From Dehalococcoidales bacterium (lineage in GTDB: Bacteria > Chloroflexota > Dehalococcoidia > Dehalococcoidales > RBG-16-60-22): a stretch of DNA of 58,447 nt. Positions 27,286 through 36,253 of this stretch are shown one piece after another (positions within the stretch are counted from its first letter, which is position 1; the number at the start of each line of letters is the position of its first letter). The stretch covers positions 1 through 58,447 of the forward strand of contig JAQTMM010000005.1 in assembly GCA_028714335.1 (NCBI GenBank), read 5' to 3'. The translations under genes were made by a program, and so were the position numbers. The notes beneath the pieces were generated by a model that made no database searches, was not told where the DNA came from, and saw only the letters and a list, made by a program, of their open reading frames with translations.

Positions 27286-28164
27286 ATGGTTACATATAGG
27301 ATGATTGTTACTACACCTGACAATTTCGAAGTAAATAAAAAAAGGAATTTTGATATAGACGGGTTTAACAATAGATGTAAGAAAGAGGTTGAAGAAATCC
27401 AACCCGGTGACAAGTTTATATATTATGTTACTAAAATACAAAAAATAGGTGCTATTTCTGAAGCCACTTCAAATGGATATTTTGATAATAAAACAAAAAT
27501 TTGGACTGAAGAAGATGAAATGTGGCCTTATCGTTTTAATATAAAACCCCTTTTGGTGTTAGATGAGGCTCAAATGTTAAATGTAAATAAATTAATTACT
27601 AAATTGAGCTTTATTACAAAAAAACAAAGAGAAACAAGCTGGGCGCTTGCTTTTCATCAAAGCCTAAGAAAAATATCAAAAGAAGATTTTGAGCTAGTAG
27701 AATCGGAAATGAGAAAAACAAACCCGGGACAACCTGTTGTTATTAATTTAAGTAAGCCTGTAATAATAGAACCGTTGACTCGCAGTACTTCAACACATAA
27801 AGAGATCGTAGAAGTAATGGAAAACATCGGAAAATGCCTCGGAATGATAGTAGAACGTGAACAGAAAATAGCCGAGTATAGACACGATATGGTTTGGAAA
27901 AAGAAACAATTTCTAGCTCCATCGGTGGTAATAGAAGTGTGTGATAGTGGGAGTTTAGAAAAAGATATTTTATCTCTTGGATGGGCAAGTGAAAACTTGG
28001 AAGCAAAAACAATCCTAGTGCTTGTGAAAGATAATGATTATTACCAAGCCAAAAGACGTCTACCCGCATCCAGCAAAATTGTTGTTGTTAAAGCAGATTC
28101 TATAAAAATCCTTGGCGATTTGGTACAGACTGATGCTGAGTTACTGAAGGCTATTTTTCAATAA
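27286..28164 (+). CDS. EVE-domain protein with C-terminal restriction-endonuclease-like domain
   Basis: I start at ATG 27286 (GGAG 9 bp upstream). Residues ~1-145 resemble an EVE/PUA-like domain (GDKFIYYVTKIQKIGAISEATS, WPYRFNIKPL), a fold that reads modified DNA bases. Residues ~195-285 have HDMVWKKKQFLAPSVVIEV: Asp201 and Glu217 are spaced as in PD-(D/E)xK-like nucleases of the D-x-V-W-K / P-x-x-x-(I/F)-E-V type. A modification-dependent restriction enzyme is a good inference. The gene is AT-rich, unlike its neighbours, and sits between the 2H pair and ispD, with its stop overlapping the ispD start (TAATG). Confidence 0.7.
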   Translation: MVTYRMIVTTPDNFEVNKKRNFDIDGFNNRCKKEVEEIQPGDKFIYYVTKIQKIGAISEATSNGYFDNKTKIWTEEDEMWPYRFNIKPLLVLDEAQMLNVNKLITKLSFITKKQRETSWALAFHQSLRKISKEDFELVESEMRKTNPGQPVVINLSKPVIIEPLTRSTSTHKEIVEVMENIGKCLGMIVEREQKIAEYRHDMVWKKKQFLAPSVVIEVCDSGSLEKDILSLGWASENLEAKTILVLVKDNDYYQAKRRLPASSKIVVVKADSIKILGDLVQTDAELLKAIFQ

Positions 28165-28844
28165 TGAATACTAAAGTAACTGCCATAATCGTAGCAGCAG
28201 GGGAGGGGCAAAGGATGGGGGGCGTTGACAAGATATTCGCGCCCATCAACGGCCGAGCCGCTCTGGCGCGTGTGCTGGATGTTTTTAACGGCTGTAAGCA
28301 AATCGATGAAATAGTCGTGGTGATGGCTCCTGCCAACATTGAAGCCTGCCGTAAACTCGTCGAAGCTGAGGGGTGGTCTAAAGTCAAAGACGTTGTGGGC
28401 GGGGGGAAAAGGCGGCAGGACTCGGTGGCGGCGGGGCTAAAGCGCATTAAAGACGCCGACTGGGTAGTCATCCATGACGGGGCGCGCCCGTTAGTCACCG
28501 TCGACCTCATCGAGCGGGGGCTGGAGGCGGCTAAAGCTACCGGCGCGGCGGCGGCGGCAATACCGGTAACGGACACCATCAAAGAAGTACACAGCGGCGA
28601 GATTGTCGTTAATACCCCATCGCGCCAAAACTTACGCGCCATCCAAACGCCGCAGGTGTTCCGCCGCGATATCATCGAAAAAGCCTACCAAAACGCCGCC
28701 GGAGATGTTACCGACGACGCGGCTTTGGTGGAAAACGCCGGTTATCAAGTTAAACTCTACATGGGCTCTTATGCTAATATTAAGATAACCACTCCCGACG
28801 ACCTGAAAATCGCGGAGGGGTTAATGAAGCAAAATGAGCGATAA
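28164..28844 (+). CDS. ispD: 2-C-methyl-D-erythritol 4-phosphate cytidylyltransferase
   Basis: The 226-residue protein has AAGEGQRMGG (nucleotide-binding), VVIHDGARPLV and VTDDAALVE, all typical of IspD. It catalyses CTP-dependent activation in the MEP isoprenoid pathway. ispF follows with an 11-bp overlap. Confidence 0.95.
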   Translation: MNTKVTAIIVAAGEGQRMGGVDKIFAPINGRAALARVLDVFNGCKQIDEIVVVMAPANIEACRKLVEAEGWSKVKDVVGGGKRRQDSVAAGLKRIKDADWVVIHDGARPLVTVDLIERGLEAAKATGAAAAAIPVTDTIKEVHSGEIVVNTPSRQNLRAIQTPQVFRRDIIEKAYQNAAGDVTDDAALVENAGYQVKLYMGSYANIKITTPDDLKIAEGLMKQNER

Positions 28845-29325
28845 TCTGCGCATCGGCATGGGTTATGACGCGCACCCATTGATAAAGGGGCGGAAGCTGG
28901 TATTGGGCGGAGTTGATATACGCTTTGACCAGGGTCTGGACGGTTGGAGCGATGCCGACGTCCTCGTTCACGCGGTGATGGACGCGTTATTAGGCGCAGC
29001 GGCCCTGGGCGACATCGGGCGGCACTTTCCGCCGGGGGCGGTGGAGTATAAAGACATCTCCAGCCTCGTGCTGCTGGCGGAGGTGGCGGTATCGCTTTTA
29101 GAGAGCGGTTACGAGGTAGTAAATATCGATGCCACGGTAGTCGCCGCCAAGCCGCAGTTAAGTAAATACATCGAAGATATGCGCAAGAACTTGAGCAATG
29201 TGCTGGCGATTGATTTAAACCAGGTAAGCGTAAAAGCCAGCAGCAATAATAAACTGGGAGATATCGGGCAGGGGAAAGGCATGGCTGCCTACGCGGTAGC
29301 TTTGATTAAAAAAGGGGAAGAATGA
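28834..29325 (+). CDS. ispF: 2-C-methyl-D-erythritol 2,4-cyclodiphosphate synthase
   Basis: The 163-residue protein begins RIGMGYDAHPL with the metal ligands of the DxH motif and has WSDADVLVHAVMDALLGAAALGDIGRHFPP and KASSNNKLGDIGQGKGMAAYAVALI. It makes the cyclic diphosphate of the MEP pathway. cysS starts 4 bp inside its end. Confidence 0.96.
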   Translation: MSDNLRIGMGYDAHPLIKGRKLVLGGVDIRFDQGLDGWSDADVLVHAVMDALLGAAALGDIGRHFPPGAVEYKDISSLVLLAEVAVSLLESGYEVVNIDATVVAAKPQLSKYIEDMRKNLSNVLAIDLNQVSVKASSNNKLGDIGQGKGMAAYAVALIKKGEE

Positions 29326-30767
29326 AAATATCCGACACCTTAACCGGCAAGAAAACGGATTTTAAACCAATCGGGGATGTGGTGACGATGTATGTCTGCG
29401 GCATCAACCCTTATGCCGATTCGCACATCGGCCACGCCATGAGCTATATATTTTTCGATACCGTAAGGCGCTACCTGGAGTTCCGCGGCTATAAAGTGAA
29501 ACACGTAGAAAACGTCACTGACGTTGAGGACAACATCATCAACCACGCCAACCGGCAGGGCATCACCGTTAAAGAGCTGACGGAAAAGTTCACCGCGCGA
29601 CACTTCGAGGACATGGACGCGCTGAACAACTTAAGGCCAACCGTCGCCCCCAAAGCCACCGAGACTATCCCTGAAATAGTCGCTACCGTGCAGGGGCTGA
29701 TTGATAAAGGGTTTGCCTATGCGGTGGACGGCAACGTTTATTTTCAGGTCAGGAAGCTAAGCGACTATGGCAAACTCTCCAAGCGCACGTTGGACCAGAT
29801 GAAAGCCGGGGCGAGGATAGAGGTGGGCGAGGCTAAACAAGACCCGATGGACTTTGTGCTCTGGAAAGCCGCCAAGCCGGATGAGCCTTCGTGGGACAGC
29901 CCCTGGGGAAAGGGAAGACCGGGGTGGCACATCGAATGCAGCGCCATGTCCGTCAAATACCTCGGCGAGCAGATAGATATTCACGGCGGGGGCCAGGACT
30001 TAGTCTTCCCCCACCACGAAAATGAGATAGCCCAGAGCGAGAGCTATACCAGCAAGAAGCCTTTCGTTAAATACTGGATGCATAACGGCCTGCTGCAGAT
30101 GGGCGCTGACAAGATGAGCAAGAGCCTGGGTAACCTGATTACGATACGCGACTTTTTAAAGAAGAACAGCGCCGACGCTTTAAGGGTGTTCATTTTAAGC
30201 TCTTATTACCGCACGCCGCTGACTTATACCACCGAAGCCATCGAAGCGGCGCAGACGGGGGCGGACAGGCTGGCGCGGGTGGTCAATAAAACCGTCGCCG
30301 CCGGCAAGGGTAAAGCGCTGGACGCTAAGCCTTATTACGATAGATTCATTGAGGCGATGGACGACGACTTTAACACGCCGCAGGCTATCGCGGCGCTATT
30401 TGATTTGGCGCGGGACATCAACCGGGCGGAAGAGGAAGGCATGAACGCCGCCAAAGCCCGCGAGACGCTTAAAGAACTGGGCGGGGTTATGGGTTTTACC
30501 TTTAAAGGCAAAGAAGAAGCACCACTGGACATCGAACCGCTCAAGAAACTGGCGGTATCTATTACGGAAAAAGCCAAAGCTGCCGGTGTAAACGCCGACG
30601 CTGTAACCGATGATATCGAAGCCATCATGGCGTCGTTAATATCCGTCCGTAAGGAACTACGCAAAGCCAAGCAGTTCCAGCTAGCCGATGAAATCCGCGA
30701 CGGCTTAAGCGCTGTAGGCATTGCGCTGGAGGACACGCCGCAAGGCACAGTCTGGAAGCGTAAGTAA
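29322..30767 (+). CDS. cysS: Cysteinyl-tRNA synthetase
   Basis: The 481-residue protein has the Class I HIGH motif (SHIGHAMSY), zinc ligands (YVCG, and later ECSAMS, HHENE), KMSKSLGN, and an anticodon-binding tail. The usual CGPTVYD reads CGINPYAD, a minor variant. It ends the radA-ispD-ispF-cysS run, an order also typical of Dehalococcoides. Confidence 0.96.
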   Translation: MKISDTLTGKKTDFKPIGDVVTMYVCGINPYADSHIGHAMSYIFFDTVRRYLEFRGYKVKHVENVTDVEDNIINHANRQGITVKELTEKFTARHFEDMDALNNLRPTVAPKATETIPEIVATVQGLIDKGFAYAVDGNVYFQVRKLSDYGKLSKRTLDQMKAGARIEVGEAKQDPMDFVLWKAAKPDEPSWDSPWGKGRPGWHIECSAMSVKYLGEQIDIHGGGQDLVFPHHENEIAQSESYTSKKPFVKYWMHNGLLQMGADKMSKSLGNLITIRDFLKKNSADALRVFILSSYYRTPLTYTTEAIEAAQTGADRLARVVNKTVAAGKGKALDAKPYYDRFIEAMDDDFNTPQAIAALFDLARDINRAEEEGMNAAKARETLKELGGVMGFTFKGKEEAPLDIEPLKKLAVSITEKAKAAGVNADAVTDDIEAIMASLISVRKELRKAKQFQLADEIRDGLSAVGIALEDTPQGTVWKRK

Positions 30768-30915
30768 AAAAATCAGACCCGGTGTTCACCGAGCCCGAAA
30801 ATTTGCCTGTGTCTATTTGTTCCGGATAGTCTAGTTAATAGTTATATTTATCCGGCACCTTTTTATATTTCCATCATACCAAGAGGGCGTTAAAAACGGG
30901 TTAATGACGTTGAAA

Positions 30916-31056
30916 TTAGCCCTTGCCGATGCGGAAAATCTTGGTTCCGCAACTGGGGCAGCTGCCCTGGGTGGCCGGTCGCTTGTTCTTCAGGGTGACC
31001 GCTTTAGGATTACTCATTTCAACTTTCTTCCGGCACTTCATGCAATAAGCCTGCAT
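30916..31056 (-). CDS. Small zinc-ribbon protein, DUF5679 family (46 aa)
   Basis: This short gene begins MQAYCMKCRKKVEM and ends CPSCGTKIFRIGKG, with two C-x2-C pairs (Cys5/8 and Cys33/36) around NPKAVTLKNKRPATQG. The pattern matches the tiny DUF5679 proteins common in Chloroflexota. An AGGAGGTGAG site lies 6 bp before the ATG. Function unknown. The surrounding intergenic stretches (30768-30915 and 31057-31229) show no other gene. Confidence 0.85.
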   Translation of the reverse strand: MQAYCMKCRKKVEMSNPKAVTLKNKRPATQGSCPSCGTKIFRIGKG

Positions 31057-31229
31057 ATCTCACCTCCTGGGCTAAAATATCTTTGCACAGAGAGTAACAA
31101 AACTGAATGTATTTGTCAATAGCGAGAGGCAGGTTTTGACAATATTTTTAGACACACGTCACTGGTGTGTGGCTTAAGCGTCTAAAACGTAGGAAACGTA
31201 CAGTACTTATTTGGTGTCTTTAGGGCAAA

Positions 31230-32081
31230 TTACTCTTCCGCCCAATGCCAATCACGGTTGCCCTTGAACACCGCCGAGTTCATCTCATTGCTCAAAAAAT
31301 TAAGGATGGAGTCCTTGTAGCGCATCGCCATGGCGTAGAAAAAGCCCTCGGTGGTGGTTTGTTTAGCCAGCTCTTCTTCCGTGGCGTAGAGGTATTCCTT
31401 GGTATACTCGCACGATGAATTATCGAAAGGCATGCCGGGTTTCTGGTGCCCGGGGATAATGACCTCGGCGCCCAGTTTCTGCAGCCGCTCGATGTCTTTA
31501 ATCCACTGCTTGCGGTCGGCGGCGGAAATTTCACAGGTGAAAGGGTGCGCCTGGTTAAAAAGCACGTCGCTGCCGTAAAGGGTTTTGATGGAAGGAATCC
31601 AGACGGCGGTATTGTATTTAAGGTCGCCCATGATTTCCGGCAGGATTTCTATGCGCTTACCTTCAAGTTCAAAGTAGTTATGCTCCATCGGCTCAAGGTT
31701 GACGGCCTTAGTAGGGGTGTTGGTAATCCCGATAATAGGCTTCCAGTAGTCCACCTTGCCGAACATCTGCTGGTTAACGGTCTGGGCTACCGATTTCAGG
31801 GCAATAACCTTAGCGCTGGGGAAGGCTTCGGTAACCGGCCCAAGTCCAAAGTAATGGTCGGGGTGGGCGTGGGTGACGTAGATATATTTAAGATTCAAGC
31901 CGGTTTCCAGTATTTCCGCCGCCACGCGGTGGCCGTTGGATAAAGACCACTGCGAATCGATTAAAGCGGCGTCTTTCTTGCCCATAACAATGACCGAAGC
32001 CACGGCAAAACCGCTCTCGTCGCTGAAGAAGGTTTTGGTTGATAATTCGTTATGCCCGTGATTATTGACTCGTACTTCCAT
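31230..32081 (-). CDS. MBL-fold metallo-hydrolase
   Basis: I place the start at ATG 32081, after GGGAGGG; the frame is open for about 100 further codons, but these overlap the divergent gene and look non-coding. The 283-residue protein has THAHPDHYFG (zinc ligands H-x-H-x-D-H), PGHQKPGMPF and other beta-lactamase-fold features. Substrate unknown. Confidence 0.88.
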   Translation of the reverse strand: MEVRVNNHGHNELSTKTFFSDESGFAVASVIVMGKKDAALIDSQWSLSNGHRVAAEILETGLNLKYIYVTHAHPDHYFGLGPVTEAFPSAKVIALKSVAQTVNQQMFGKVDYWKPIIGITNTPTKAVNLEPMEHNYFELEGKRIEILPEIMGDLKYNTAVWIPSIKTLYGSDVLFNQAHPFTCEISAADRKQWIKDIERLQKLGAEVIIPGHQKPGMPFDNSSCEYTKEYLYATEEELAKQTTTEGFFYAMAMRYKDSILNFLSNEMNSAVFKGNRDWHWAEE

Positions 32082-32205
32082 CGTTAGCCCTCCCGAAACA
32101 AATCGTTTAAAGTTTACCAAGTTTACGGAGGATACTGCAAGACTGGTTTCCTTGAGTGAGAATTTTCTTTTTACTTGTGGTATTATTACCCCTGAGGAAA
32201 AAACG

Positions 32206-33258
32206 ATGGCACAACAGGATTGGAAAAAACGCCTTAAAGCCGACCCCACCGACTGGCTGCTGGAAGAGAGCGACCCCGGCGTTAGATACCTGGCTTTAAG
32301 GGACATCGCTGACGGCGATGAAAAAGAGGTTAAAGCGGCCAGGGCCAAAGCCCACCGCGAGAGGCCGATTGCAGTAATACTGGATAACATGAACCCGGCG
32401 GGTTACTGGATAGCGGCGGGCAGTGTTTACGCCAACAAGTGCCGCGGGCCGGTATGGTCGGTAATATCATTGGCGGAGCTGGGCGCCACGGTTGAGGAGG
32501 ACAAACGCGTGGGCGTTGCCTGCGACTATATCATCAAAAACTCACTGCTAAAGAGCGGCCAGTTTTCACCAGGCCGGATACCCAACAACATGGGACTGTG
32601 TCTACAGGGCAATATGCTGATATCGTTGCCGGAGTTAGGCTGTAAAGATAAACGGCTGGAAACCGCCTACGAATACGCCGCACGACGAGTCACCGGAGAA
32701 GGGCTGCCGCAAAAAGTGAATATGGAGGGGTTGGGTGAGGGCAAAGGCGTGTCTGGCCCGTTCCGCTACATCAATTATCCCGCCAAATCGGGGTTCATTT
32801 GCCGCACTAATAAAGGTCTGCCCTGCGGCTGGGAAGCGGCAAAGGTTTTACTGGCTTTCGCCAATCTACCGGGAGAAAAACGCACGGAGCAAATTAACAA
32901 GGCGATTGATATAGGGGTTAACTTCTTCTTAAGCGGTGACCCGTCTAAAGCCGAATTCCCCGGCCACCGCGGTGGCGCGCCGGATATCAGGTGGTGGCAG
33001 TTCCAATTCCCCAGTTTTTGGGGGGCGGACATTCTACAAATCGCCGAGGCGTTAACCAAACTGGGCTACGGACAGAACCCGCGCCTGTCTAACACCATCG
33101 ACTTGATTTTAAGCAAGCAAAATGAACAGGGCCGGTGGCCTTTGGAGTGGATAGACCATAGCCACAAGATGTGGGTCAAATACGGTACCCTGGGCAAGCC
33201 CAATAAATGGGTGACGTTAAGAGCCCTGCGGGTGCTAAAAAGAGCTGCCGAATACTGA
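32206..33258 (+). CDS. Predicted alpha-toroid (terpene cyclase/prenyltransferase-like repeat) protein
   Basis: I place the start at ATG 32206, after TGAGGAAA, giving 350 residues. It contains repeated helical segments of the squalene-cyclase/prenyltransferase toroid type (e.g. PVWSVISLAELGA, LPCGWEAAKVLLAFANLP, ADILQIAEALTKLGYGQ and IDLILSKQNEQGRWPLEW, where QNEQGRW is a QW-like motif). There is no DxDD or zinc signature, so it is probably not an active cyclase. Related proteins are often mislabelled as nitrogenase-associated. Confidence 0.6.
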   Translation: MAQQDWKKRLKADPTDWLLEESDPGVRYLALRDIADGDEKEVKAARAKAHRERPIAVILDNMNPAGYWIAAGSVYANKCRGPVWSVISLAELGATVEEDKRVGVACDYIIKNSLLKSGQFSPGRIPNNMGLCLQGNMLISLPELGCKDKRLETAYEYAARRVTGEGLPQKVNMEGLGEGKGVSGPFRYINYPAKSGFICRTNKGLPCGWEAAKVLLAFANLPGEKRTEQINKAIDIGVNFFLSGDPSKAEFPGHRGGAPDIRWWQFQFPSFWGADILQIAEALTKLGYGQNPRLSNTIDLILSKQNEQGRWPLEWIDHSHKMWVKYGTLGKPNKWVTLRALRVLKRAAEY

Positions 33259-33263
33259 CTCTT

Positions 33264-34523
33264 TTAGTACTTGCCATACTCCTTGGTGAACTCAATCATG
33301 GCTTTAAGGTTTTCCGGCTTCACTTCATCGGTGGAGGAGCGGGGCGAAAGTATATAGCCGCCGCCCGGCGCACAGTAGTCAATGAGTTTCTTGCAGTGCG
33401 CGATGACGTCTTCCTTACTCCCCACCTGCAGCAGCGACGACGGCACATTGCCCTCGATGCAGATATGGCCTTTTAAGACGTCCTTGGCTCTAAAGATATC
33501 GGTGGTGTCAAAGCGCGCCAGTATCGAGCCTTTGGGGAACTCCAGCAAATACTCCAGCCTTGAGGTGAACTTGCCCTCGAAGAAGATGCAGGGCGTCAGT
33601 CCTTTATCAATCAGCCCCATGACCAGCGTTTTAAACGTCGGCCAGTAGAACCGCTTGAACTGTTCCATGGACAGGAAGTCGTCAGAACCGCGGGTGTTGG
33701 TCATGAAAATGCGGTAGTAGCCGTTTTCACTCGGCTGGGGGCTGGGCCTTTCCAGCGTTTTCTTGAGGAGAAAATCGCACAGTTCTTCAATTTTTTGCGG
33801 CTGGCGGAACATATCCATCATCGTGCCGGTCATGCCGCGCATGGAATGGGAAATTACGTCGAAGGGGGGCATGGCCGCGCCCTGGAAATAAGGCGCAAAC
33901 CCCAAGTCCAGCAGCAGCTGGTCGAATTTCTTGCTTTTCGACCTCCATTTGCGCATCTCGCGGCCGGCCTTTTGCAAGGTGGTGATAGCCTTGGAAATTT
34001 TCCTATCGGCAAAGGCGTAAGCGATAGCCTGCGCGCCCATCATGCCGGCGATATCGGAAAGCCGGGGGATATCAGCCATGCCTGCCAGATTGTTAGAGAC
34101 GCGGGAGATGAAGATGCGGAACATGAAGTCAGAGGGGTCGTTCATATAGGCGTCGTACTCATCAGCTTTAAGGTTATCAATTTCTATAGCCTGGTGGCCT
34201 TGATGTGGGTCAACGCCGTGCCCCGGCCAGCGCATCGTCTTGGGGTCGAGTATCTCTAAAGCCTTGCCGGGGTTAAACCCCTGGGGAAAAATCATATCCG
34301 CCGGGAAATCCGGCAGGGTTTTGGCATAAGCGTCGTACCAGGCGTCGAAGTCGTAATAGGCGGCGGAGCAGGGTATGCCCACGTATTTAGCCGGGAAATA
34401 TCCCATGGAGGTAATGACGGGCACCCTATCAGTCGGCTTAAGTTTGATGGCATCCATTATCCTTGTTTCGCGCTCTTTGCGCAGCTGTTTGCCGGTTTTG
34501 CCATCTAAAGTGAAGCGGGTCAT
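33264..34523 (-). CDS. URO-D-family corrinoid methyltransferase-like protein
   Basis: I start at ATG 34523, after GGAGGA; the frame is open for 19 further codons. The 419-residue protein belongs to the uroporphyrinogen decarboxylase (URO-D) superfamily, in the branch that moves methyl groups between corrinoid proteins and cofactors. Visible segments are RVPVITSMGYFPAKYVG, SMRGMTGTMMDMFRQPQKIEEL, FYWPTFKTLVMGLIDKG and YCAPGGGYILSPRSSTDEVKPEN. It resembles the 52890 protein in layout. It is probably not a heme-pathway enzyme. Substrate unknown. Confidence 0.82.
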   Translation of the reverse strand: MTRFTLDGKTGKQLRKERETRIMDAIKLKPTDRVPVITSMGYFPAKYVGIPCSAAYYDFDAWYDAYAKTLPDFPADMIFPQGFNPGKALEILDPKTMRWPGHGVDPHQGHQAIEIDNLKADEYDAYMNDPSDFMFRIFISRVSNNLAGMADIPRLSDIAGMMGAQAIAYAFADRKISKAITTLQKAGREMRKWRSKSKKFDQLLLDLGFAPYFQGAAMPPFDVISHSMRGMTGTMMDMFRQPQKIEELCDFLLKKTLERPSPQPSENGYYRIFMTNTRGSDDFLSMEQFKRFYWPTFKTLVMGLIDKGLTPCIFFEGKFTSRLEYLLEFPKGSILARFDTTDIFRAKDVLKGHICIEGNVPSSLLQVGSKEDVIAHCKKLIDYCAPGGGYILSPRSSTDEVKPENLKAMIEFTKEYGKY

Positions 34524-34547
34524 AGTATCATCCTCCGGAAGTAAAAT

Positions 34548-34576
34548 TTGATGTAATTCGCTGGCGGAATTATAGC
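34548..34576 (+). promoter_or_regulatory. Possible promoter for the cupin gene
   Basis: TTGATG and TATAGC are spaced by 17 bp, 75 bp upstream of the cupin start. An inverted repeat (TAGCA ... TGCTA) overlaps the -10. Weak evidence. Confidence 0.3.
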
Positions 34577-34650
34577 ACATATGCTACAATACTGTCGATT
34601 TAAAAAGCGGTAAAAAATCTTAAATTCCATAGCAGAAAGGGGTCTAAAAA

Positions 34651-35598
34651 ATGGCGGCATCAAAGTACGATAAAAACGCAATCAGGAAACCCATTTATGA
34701 AGTAGGGGACGGCGTTAAGAACCGGCAAAGCCCAACGATGACTTATATCAGTGAAAAGCAGACCGGCGCGCCTTACTACATAAATCTGGGGTGGATATGC
34801 GGCAAGCCTAACCCCAATCCCAGCGTCCGCGAGCACGTCCACAATTATGATGAAATACTCCTCTTTGCCGGCGGCGACCCCAAACAGCCGCAGGTGCTCG
34901 GCGGGGAAGTGGAGATGTACATCGGGGGGCAGCTTATCAACTTCCATAACACCACCAGCATGTACATCCCCAAGGGCACACCCCACGGCCTCACCACCTG
35001 GAAAAAGTTTGAATATCCCCACTTCCAGATGTCGTTCATTCTGGGCACCGGCGATCCGGCTAAAGCCTACGGCAAGGACATGACGGAGGGGCATAAACAG
35101 CCGATGATTAAAGAAAGAGATATCGACTACGAGCAGTACGTCATCCGCAGCCCGATGCGCGAAGCGGGGCCGGGGCAGAAAAACCGCCAGAGCCCGACGA
35201 TGACTTATATGAGCCGCACCCAGATAGGCGTTGCCAACACCTATATAGAGTGGGGATGGATTTACGGAGTGGTCAGCCCGAACCTGCCCAAGATGGTGCA
35301 CGATGAAAAGGACGAGATAGTCCTGCACATTGGCGGCGACTATAACAACCCGGAAGACCTTGGCGCCGATTTAGAGTTCGACCTGGGCGATGAAAAACTC
35401 ATCTTTAACACGACCTTCGGGATGTGGATTCCTAAAGGGTTGATGCACGGGCCGCTGACCTGGCACAAGTTCCGCCACCCGCATATCGAGATGGCAATCA
35501 TGCTTGATTGCGGCACGGTCAGCGAAGGCTGGGCGGGCAGCTTCTTTGGGCCGGACGGCAAGCGTATCTTCCCCGGGCAAAGACCGCCGCAAAAGTAG
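34651..35598 (+). CDS. Bicupin-like protein with internal duplication
   Basis: The 315-residue protein consists of two similar halves of about 150 residues. Each half begins KNRQSPTMTY, then a cupin-like strand pattern (REHVHNYDEILLFAGGD in the first, MVHDEKDEIVLHIGGD in the second) and a PKG-x-x-HGP/L motif (GTPHGLTTW; GLMHGPLTW). The His-x-His metal pair is present in the first half (HVH) and partly lost in the second (MVHD). A metal-dependent enzyme or small-molecule binding protein is likely. It sits among catabolic genes. Confidence 0.7.
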   Translation: MAASKYDKNAIRKPIYEVGDGVKNRQSPTMTYISEKQTGAPYYINLGWICGKPNPNPSVREHVHNYDEILLFAGGDPKQPQVLGGEVEMYIGGQLINFHNTTSMYIPKGTPHGLTTWKKFEYPHFQMSFILGTGDPAKAYGKDMTEGHKQPMIKERDIDYEQYVIRSPMREAGPGQKNRQSPTMTYMSRTQIGVANTYIEWGWIYGVVSPNLPKMVHDEKDEIVLHIGGDYNNPEDLGADLEFDLGDEKLIFNTTFGMWIPKGLMHGPLTWHKFRHPHIEMAIMLDCGTVSEGWAGSFFGPDGKRIFPGQRPPQK

Positions 35599-35624
35599 AA
35601 AATAGCATTAGGAAAATTGATGGG

Positions 35625-35651
35625 GCGCGCCGCAGGCGCGCTCCTCTTTTT
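35625..35651 (+). terminator. Terminator after the cupin gene
   Basis: GCGCGCC, a three-base loop (GCA), GGCGCGC and then CTCCTCTTTTTT. It lies between the cupin gene and the convergent flavoprotein gene. Confidence 0.8.
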
Positions 35652-36202
35652 TACGAATTGGTAATTTTCTTCGCCAAACGCTTTAAACTCGTTGCTAAAC
35701 CGGGAATACGGGAAGCATCGGTGGGGAGTTTAGCCAGCGTTTTAACGCCCCCCACCCAGCGCATCTTGAGTAACTTGCCGTAGCTTTTAAGATTGTCCAT
35801 TGTCTGGAAGGTGTCTTCCTCGGCTACCGCCAGACCGGCGAGGCGTTTACTCTCAAGACGCGGCCAGACGGCGCAGGTGCGGTCGAGGAAGTTTTTGAGC
35901 ATACCGGAGAGCATCCCCATGTAGCCGGGGGTGGCGAGGACTATAGCGTCCGCCGCTAACAGTTTTGGATAGACGCCCGCCATATCGTCCTTGATAACGC
36001 AGTCACCTTTACGGTTTTTACCGCCTTTCTCACAGGCAAGGCAGCCGCGGCACATTTTAACGTTCATTTTACGCAGCAGGAATATCTCCACATCCGCGCC
36101 AAGACGTGTCAACTCATCGCAAAGTGTGGTCAGCATCCACTCGGAGTTGCCCTTGCGCGGCGAGCCGCCGACGCCGACTATTTTCTTGGTCGCTTTTACC
36201 AT
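35651..36202 (-). CDS. Flavodoxin-fold NADPH-dependent FMN reductase / iron-sulfur flavoprotein
   Basis: The 183-residue protein begins VGVGGSPRKGNSEWML, the FMN phosphate-binding loop of this family, and has CRGCLACEKGGKNRKGDC, a compact Cys motif that resembles the Isf-type iron-sulfur flavoproteins. TPGYMGMLSGMLKNFLDR is the second flavin motif. It likely carries electrons in anaerobic metabolism. Confidence 0.85.
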   Translation of the reverse strand: MVKATKKIVGVGGSPRKGNSEWMLTTLCDELTRLGADVEIFLLRKMNVKMCRGCLACEKGGKNRKGDCVIKDDMAGVYPKLLAADAIVLATPGYMGMLSGMLKNFLDRTCAVWPRLESKRLAGLAVAEEDTFQTMDNLKSYGKLLKMRWVGGVKTLAKLPTDASRIPGLATSLKRLAKKITNS

Positions 36203-36253
36203 CGTCTAAAGTATATAATACAAAAAGCCTAATTGACTAATGAGGAGGGTTTT

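Noticed and set aside
32082-32390. N-terminal extension of the MBL-fold protein
   Set aside because: These codons overlap the divergent gene, read as low-quality sequence, and a GGGAGGG site marks the start at 32081.
32206-33258. Nitrogenase-related protein
   Set aside because: Homologues may be so labelled, but there is no P-loop or Fe-S motif of NifH; the repeats are alpha-toroid-like.
33264-34523. Heme-pathway uroporphyrinogen decarboxylase
   Set aside because: No other heme genes are near; the length and the catabolic setting, shared with the corrinoid-linked URO-D protein, fit methyltransferases better.
34660-35328. Long minus-strand frame opposite the cupin gene
   Set aside because: It is a shadow frame without ribosome-binding site or known motifs; the plus-strand bicupin reading is clearly coding.
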